Source of the DNA: Bacteroidetes bacterium GWA2_30_7
Lineage (GTDB): Bacteria; Bacteroidota; Bacteroidia; Bacteroidales; GWF2-33-38
DNA length: 8,398 nucleotides
Reading direction: 5' to 3'
Assembly (NCBI GenBank): GCA_001768155.1
Contig: MENC01000060.1
Span: forward strand, 1-8,398
Shown here: positions 7,271-8,398 of the stretch, in pieces
Position numbering within the stretch: position 1 is the first letter of the stretch
Layout of the letters: each line of letters opens with the position of its first letter
Made by a program: the position numbers and the translations under genes
The notes under the pieces: generated by a model
Seen by the model: only the letters and a program-made list of their open reading frames with translations
Database searches by the model: none
What the model was told of the DNA's origin: nothing

Positions 7271-7272
7271 AA

Positions 7273-7304
7273 CAATTTAACCATTTATCAGTTTAACAAT
7301 TTAT
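7273..7304. repeat. Octanucleotide tandem repeat, four copies of CAATTTAW type
   Basis: Four adjoining 8-base units: CAATTTAA, CCATTTAT, CAGTTTAA and CAATTTAT. Alternation of the last base makes it also a 16-base direct repeat (7276-7291 and 7292-7307, 13 of 16 identical). It abuts the stop codon of the lipoprotein gene (7305-7307), and its complement lies in the presumed leader of the TonB receptor gene. It is the reason the reading frame extends beyond the real receptor start. Confidence 0.7.
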
Positions 7305-8198
7305 CTAATTTTGAATCTTTATTTCAAGTTCTATTTTCCCTGCTGTAGTTCCGTCAACAGAAAGAACTTTAAACAATCCTTTTTTTCCGGCATTATTCAG
7401 AACAAAAGAATATATATCGTTTGTTTTCAAATTTTTACTTTTTCTTTTGCCTGATGCGTAATCAAATGTATTTGCATATATCAGACTGTCGTTGTATGAA
7501 TTATCAAATTCCTGAACTGTTAATGTTGTAAGTTCAAATCTTGTTGTATTTCGTGTTGACCAATAACTAGGACTATAAGTTGAACCATAAATTGAAGTAT
7601 CGACATTTCCACCGGGTGAAGAAATTGTATTTTCATCGCCATTAAAATCGTAAAAATAAAGGAAGTCGATTGACGATTGATTTGTATAAGCTTTAGTGAT
7701 TGAAAAAACTGAATCAAGCGATGAAGACCAAGCTGTTCCATAATTATTATTGAGTTGTGCTCCAAGAATTACTTTTGGAATGTGGGTTATATTAATAAAT
7801 TCCGAAGTAGAATCTTTAAATAAATTAATTGATATTTCTTGTCTTAATCCTGCTTTATTTTTAACCATGAAAATCCATGTTTCTTTTTCAGATATTCCTT
7901 TGATAATTTGTCTTTCGTAATTAAGTTCTGAAGAATTTAAGCCTGAATCTACCGAAGTGCTTTGTTCGCCAGCAAAAAACTTTGTATTGAATAATGTAAT
8001 ATTTTCACCATCGGCAGAATTTGCAATAATTCCAACTTTTATTGTATCGCCTAATTTTAGAGTTTTATCAGAAAAAGTGAAACCAGAATCTGTTTTAAAA
8101 CTGATTATTGGCTCGACATCAGACAATTGAGCCTTTTTACATTGAATTAAAAGTATTAAGCTAATAAAAATAGTTATGTATCTAATTGCATATCGCAT
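7305..8198 (-). CDS. Lipoprotein of unknown function, probable partner of the TonB receptor
   Basis: A 297-residue predicted lipoprotein. Residues 1-19 are a signal peptide (RYITIFISLILLIQ) and Cys20 is the likely lipidation site, followed by KK. The remainder appears to be two beta-rich domains. Residues 28-125 look Ig-like (LKLGDTIKVGIIANSADGENITLFN) and end in INLF. Residues 135-297 include GTAWSSSLDSVFSI, FLYFYDFNGDENT, an aromatic- and Ser-rich stretch (YGSTYSPSYWSTRN), SFVLNNAGKKGLFKVLSVDG and the final strand IELEIKIQN. No enzyme motif is visible, and I do not recognise a named family; it is not an obvious SusD or HmuY. It sits between the truncated membrane protein (37-base gap) and the TonB receptor (98-base gap), no promoter seen. 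By analogy with Bacteroidota receptor-lipoprotein pairs it may bind the ligand or cap the receptor; that is inference. Confidence 0.8.
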   Translation of the reverse strand: MRYAIRYITIFISLILLIQCKKAQLSDVEPIISFKTDSGFTFSDKTLKLGDTIKVGIIANSADGENITLFNTKFFAGEQSTSVDSGLNSSELNYERQIIKGISEKETWIFMVKNKAGLRQEISINLFKDSTSEFINITHIPKVILGAQLNNNYGTAWSSSLDSVFSITKAYTNQSSIDFLYFYDFNGDENTISSPGGNVDTSIYGSTYSPSYWSTRNTTRFELTTLTVQEFDNSYNDSLIYANTFDYASGKRKSKNLKTNDIYSFVLNNAGKKGLFKVLSVDGTTAGKIELEIKIQN

Positions 8199-8209
8199 GT
8201 TTTGAAAAT

Positions 8210-8223
8210 TCTAAAATCTAAAA
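8210..8223. repeat. Exact two-copy heptanucleotide repeat TCTAAAA
   Basis: TCTAAAA occurs twice back to back (8210-8216 and 8217-8223) in the 37-base gap between the membrane protein stop and the lipoprotein start. It is exact but only two copies and A+T-rich. It is listed because the other gaps of this operon also hold short-period repeats. Confidence 0.45.
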
Positions 8224-8235
8224 GTTGTGTAACAT

Positions 8236-8398
8236 TTATTTCATTAGCTTCTTAACTCCAGAAATTGCAGAATATGCAATTATTGCACCAGTCATTCCAA
8301 AAATAAAATGTGTAAAAATAGGATACAATGCTCCAGTTAATAACGATTCGTAAGGAAATCCTGTAATCAATGAAATGATTAATCTAGCAATAGGAATC
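8236..8398 (-). CDS. C-terminal end of an integral membrane protein (5' partial)
   Basis: The frame enters from the right edge and ends at TAA (8238-8236), leaving 53 visible residues. Two hydrophobic stretches appear: ARLIISLITGF, and HFIFGMTGAIIAYSAI preceded by ESLLTGALYPIF. The protein ends in the basic tail GVKKLMK, which suits a last transmembrane helix with a cytoplasmic C-terminus. Gly and Ile content and the absence of stops support a real gene. The family cannot be named from this fragment. It lies 37 bases upstream of the lipoprotein gene on the same strand, with no promoter in the gap, so it is probably the preceding member of the envelope operon. Confidence 0.7.
   Translation of the reverse strand, partial: IPIARLIISLITGFPYESLLTGALYPIFTHFIFGMTGAIIAYSAISGVKKLMK

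Noticed and set aside
7207..7284. Upstream start (ATG at 7284) for the TonB receptor
   Set aside because: The added residues are aromatic- and valine-rich translation of the gap repeats, and they would bury the signal peptide that begins at the ATG at 7206.
7520..7765. Second minus-strand frame inside the lipoprotein gene
   Set aside because: It is an out-of-frame shadow of the lipoprotein; the longer frame has a signal peptide and continuous beta-rich protein.
5134..8198. SusC/SusD-type glycan uptake pair
   Set aside because: The receptor is about 690 residues without the N-terminal carboxypeptidase-like domain of SusC, and the lipoprotein shows no SusD-like length or helical repeat pattern.

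Overview
The window is about two-thirds A+T and reads as a chromosomal segment of a member of the Bacteroidota. Three things show this. Two predicted secreted proteins end in type A sorting domains of the type IX secretion system (T9SS), which is confined to that phylum. There is a TonB-dependent receptor with neighbouring lipoprotein genes. The one clear promoter has the Bacteroidota form (TTG, 20 bases, TAnnTTTG), and starts lack obvious Shine-Dalgarno sequences. I cannot name a genus.

Layout: (1) Positions 1-1977, plus strand: a 5'-truncated T9SS-exported serine protease. It aligns residue by residue with lysyl endopeptidase (Achromobacter protease I). (2) Positions 2013-4175, minus strand: a three-gene unit read from right to left. 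It encodes a small tail-anchored TIR-like protein, a PIN-like nuclease overlapping it by one base, and, 7 bases further on, a WtpA-type tungstate/molybdate-binding lipoprotein. The unit has its own promoter at about 4202-4232. (3) Positions 4233 to the right edge, minus strand: a probable envelope operon. It encodes the tail of a membrane protein, a surface or periplasmic lipoprotein, a 690-residue TonB-dependent receptor and a small T9SS-sorted secreted protein.

The envelope operon plausibly handles uptake of an unidentified ligand, with the lipoprotein and secreted protein as accessory parts; no substrate can be read from the sequence. The TIR-like/PIN-like pair is the best candidate for an undescribed system. 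It combines a putative membrane-anchored NAD-cleaving or signalling domain with a putative RNase, translationally coupled under one promoter. That it acts as a defence or stress module is inference. The WtpA gene has no permease or ATPase gene beside it.

The gaps around the protease and envelope genes carry short tandem repeats of period 7 or 8 with different unit sequences. The gap in front of the TIR-like gene does not. No RNA genes, insertion sequences or CRISPR arrays were seen.
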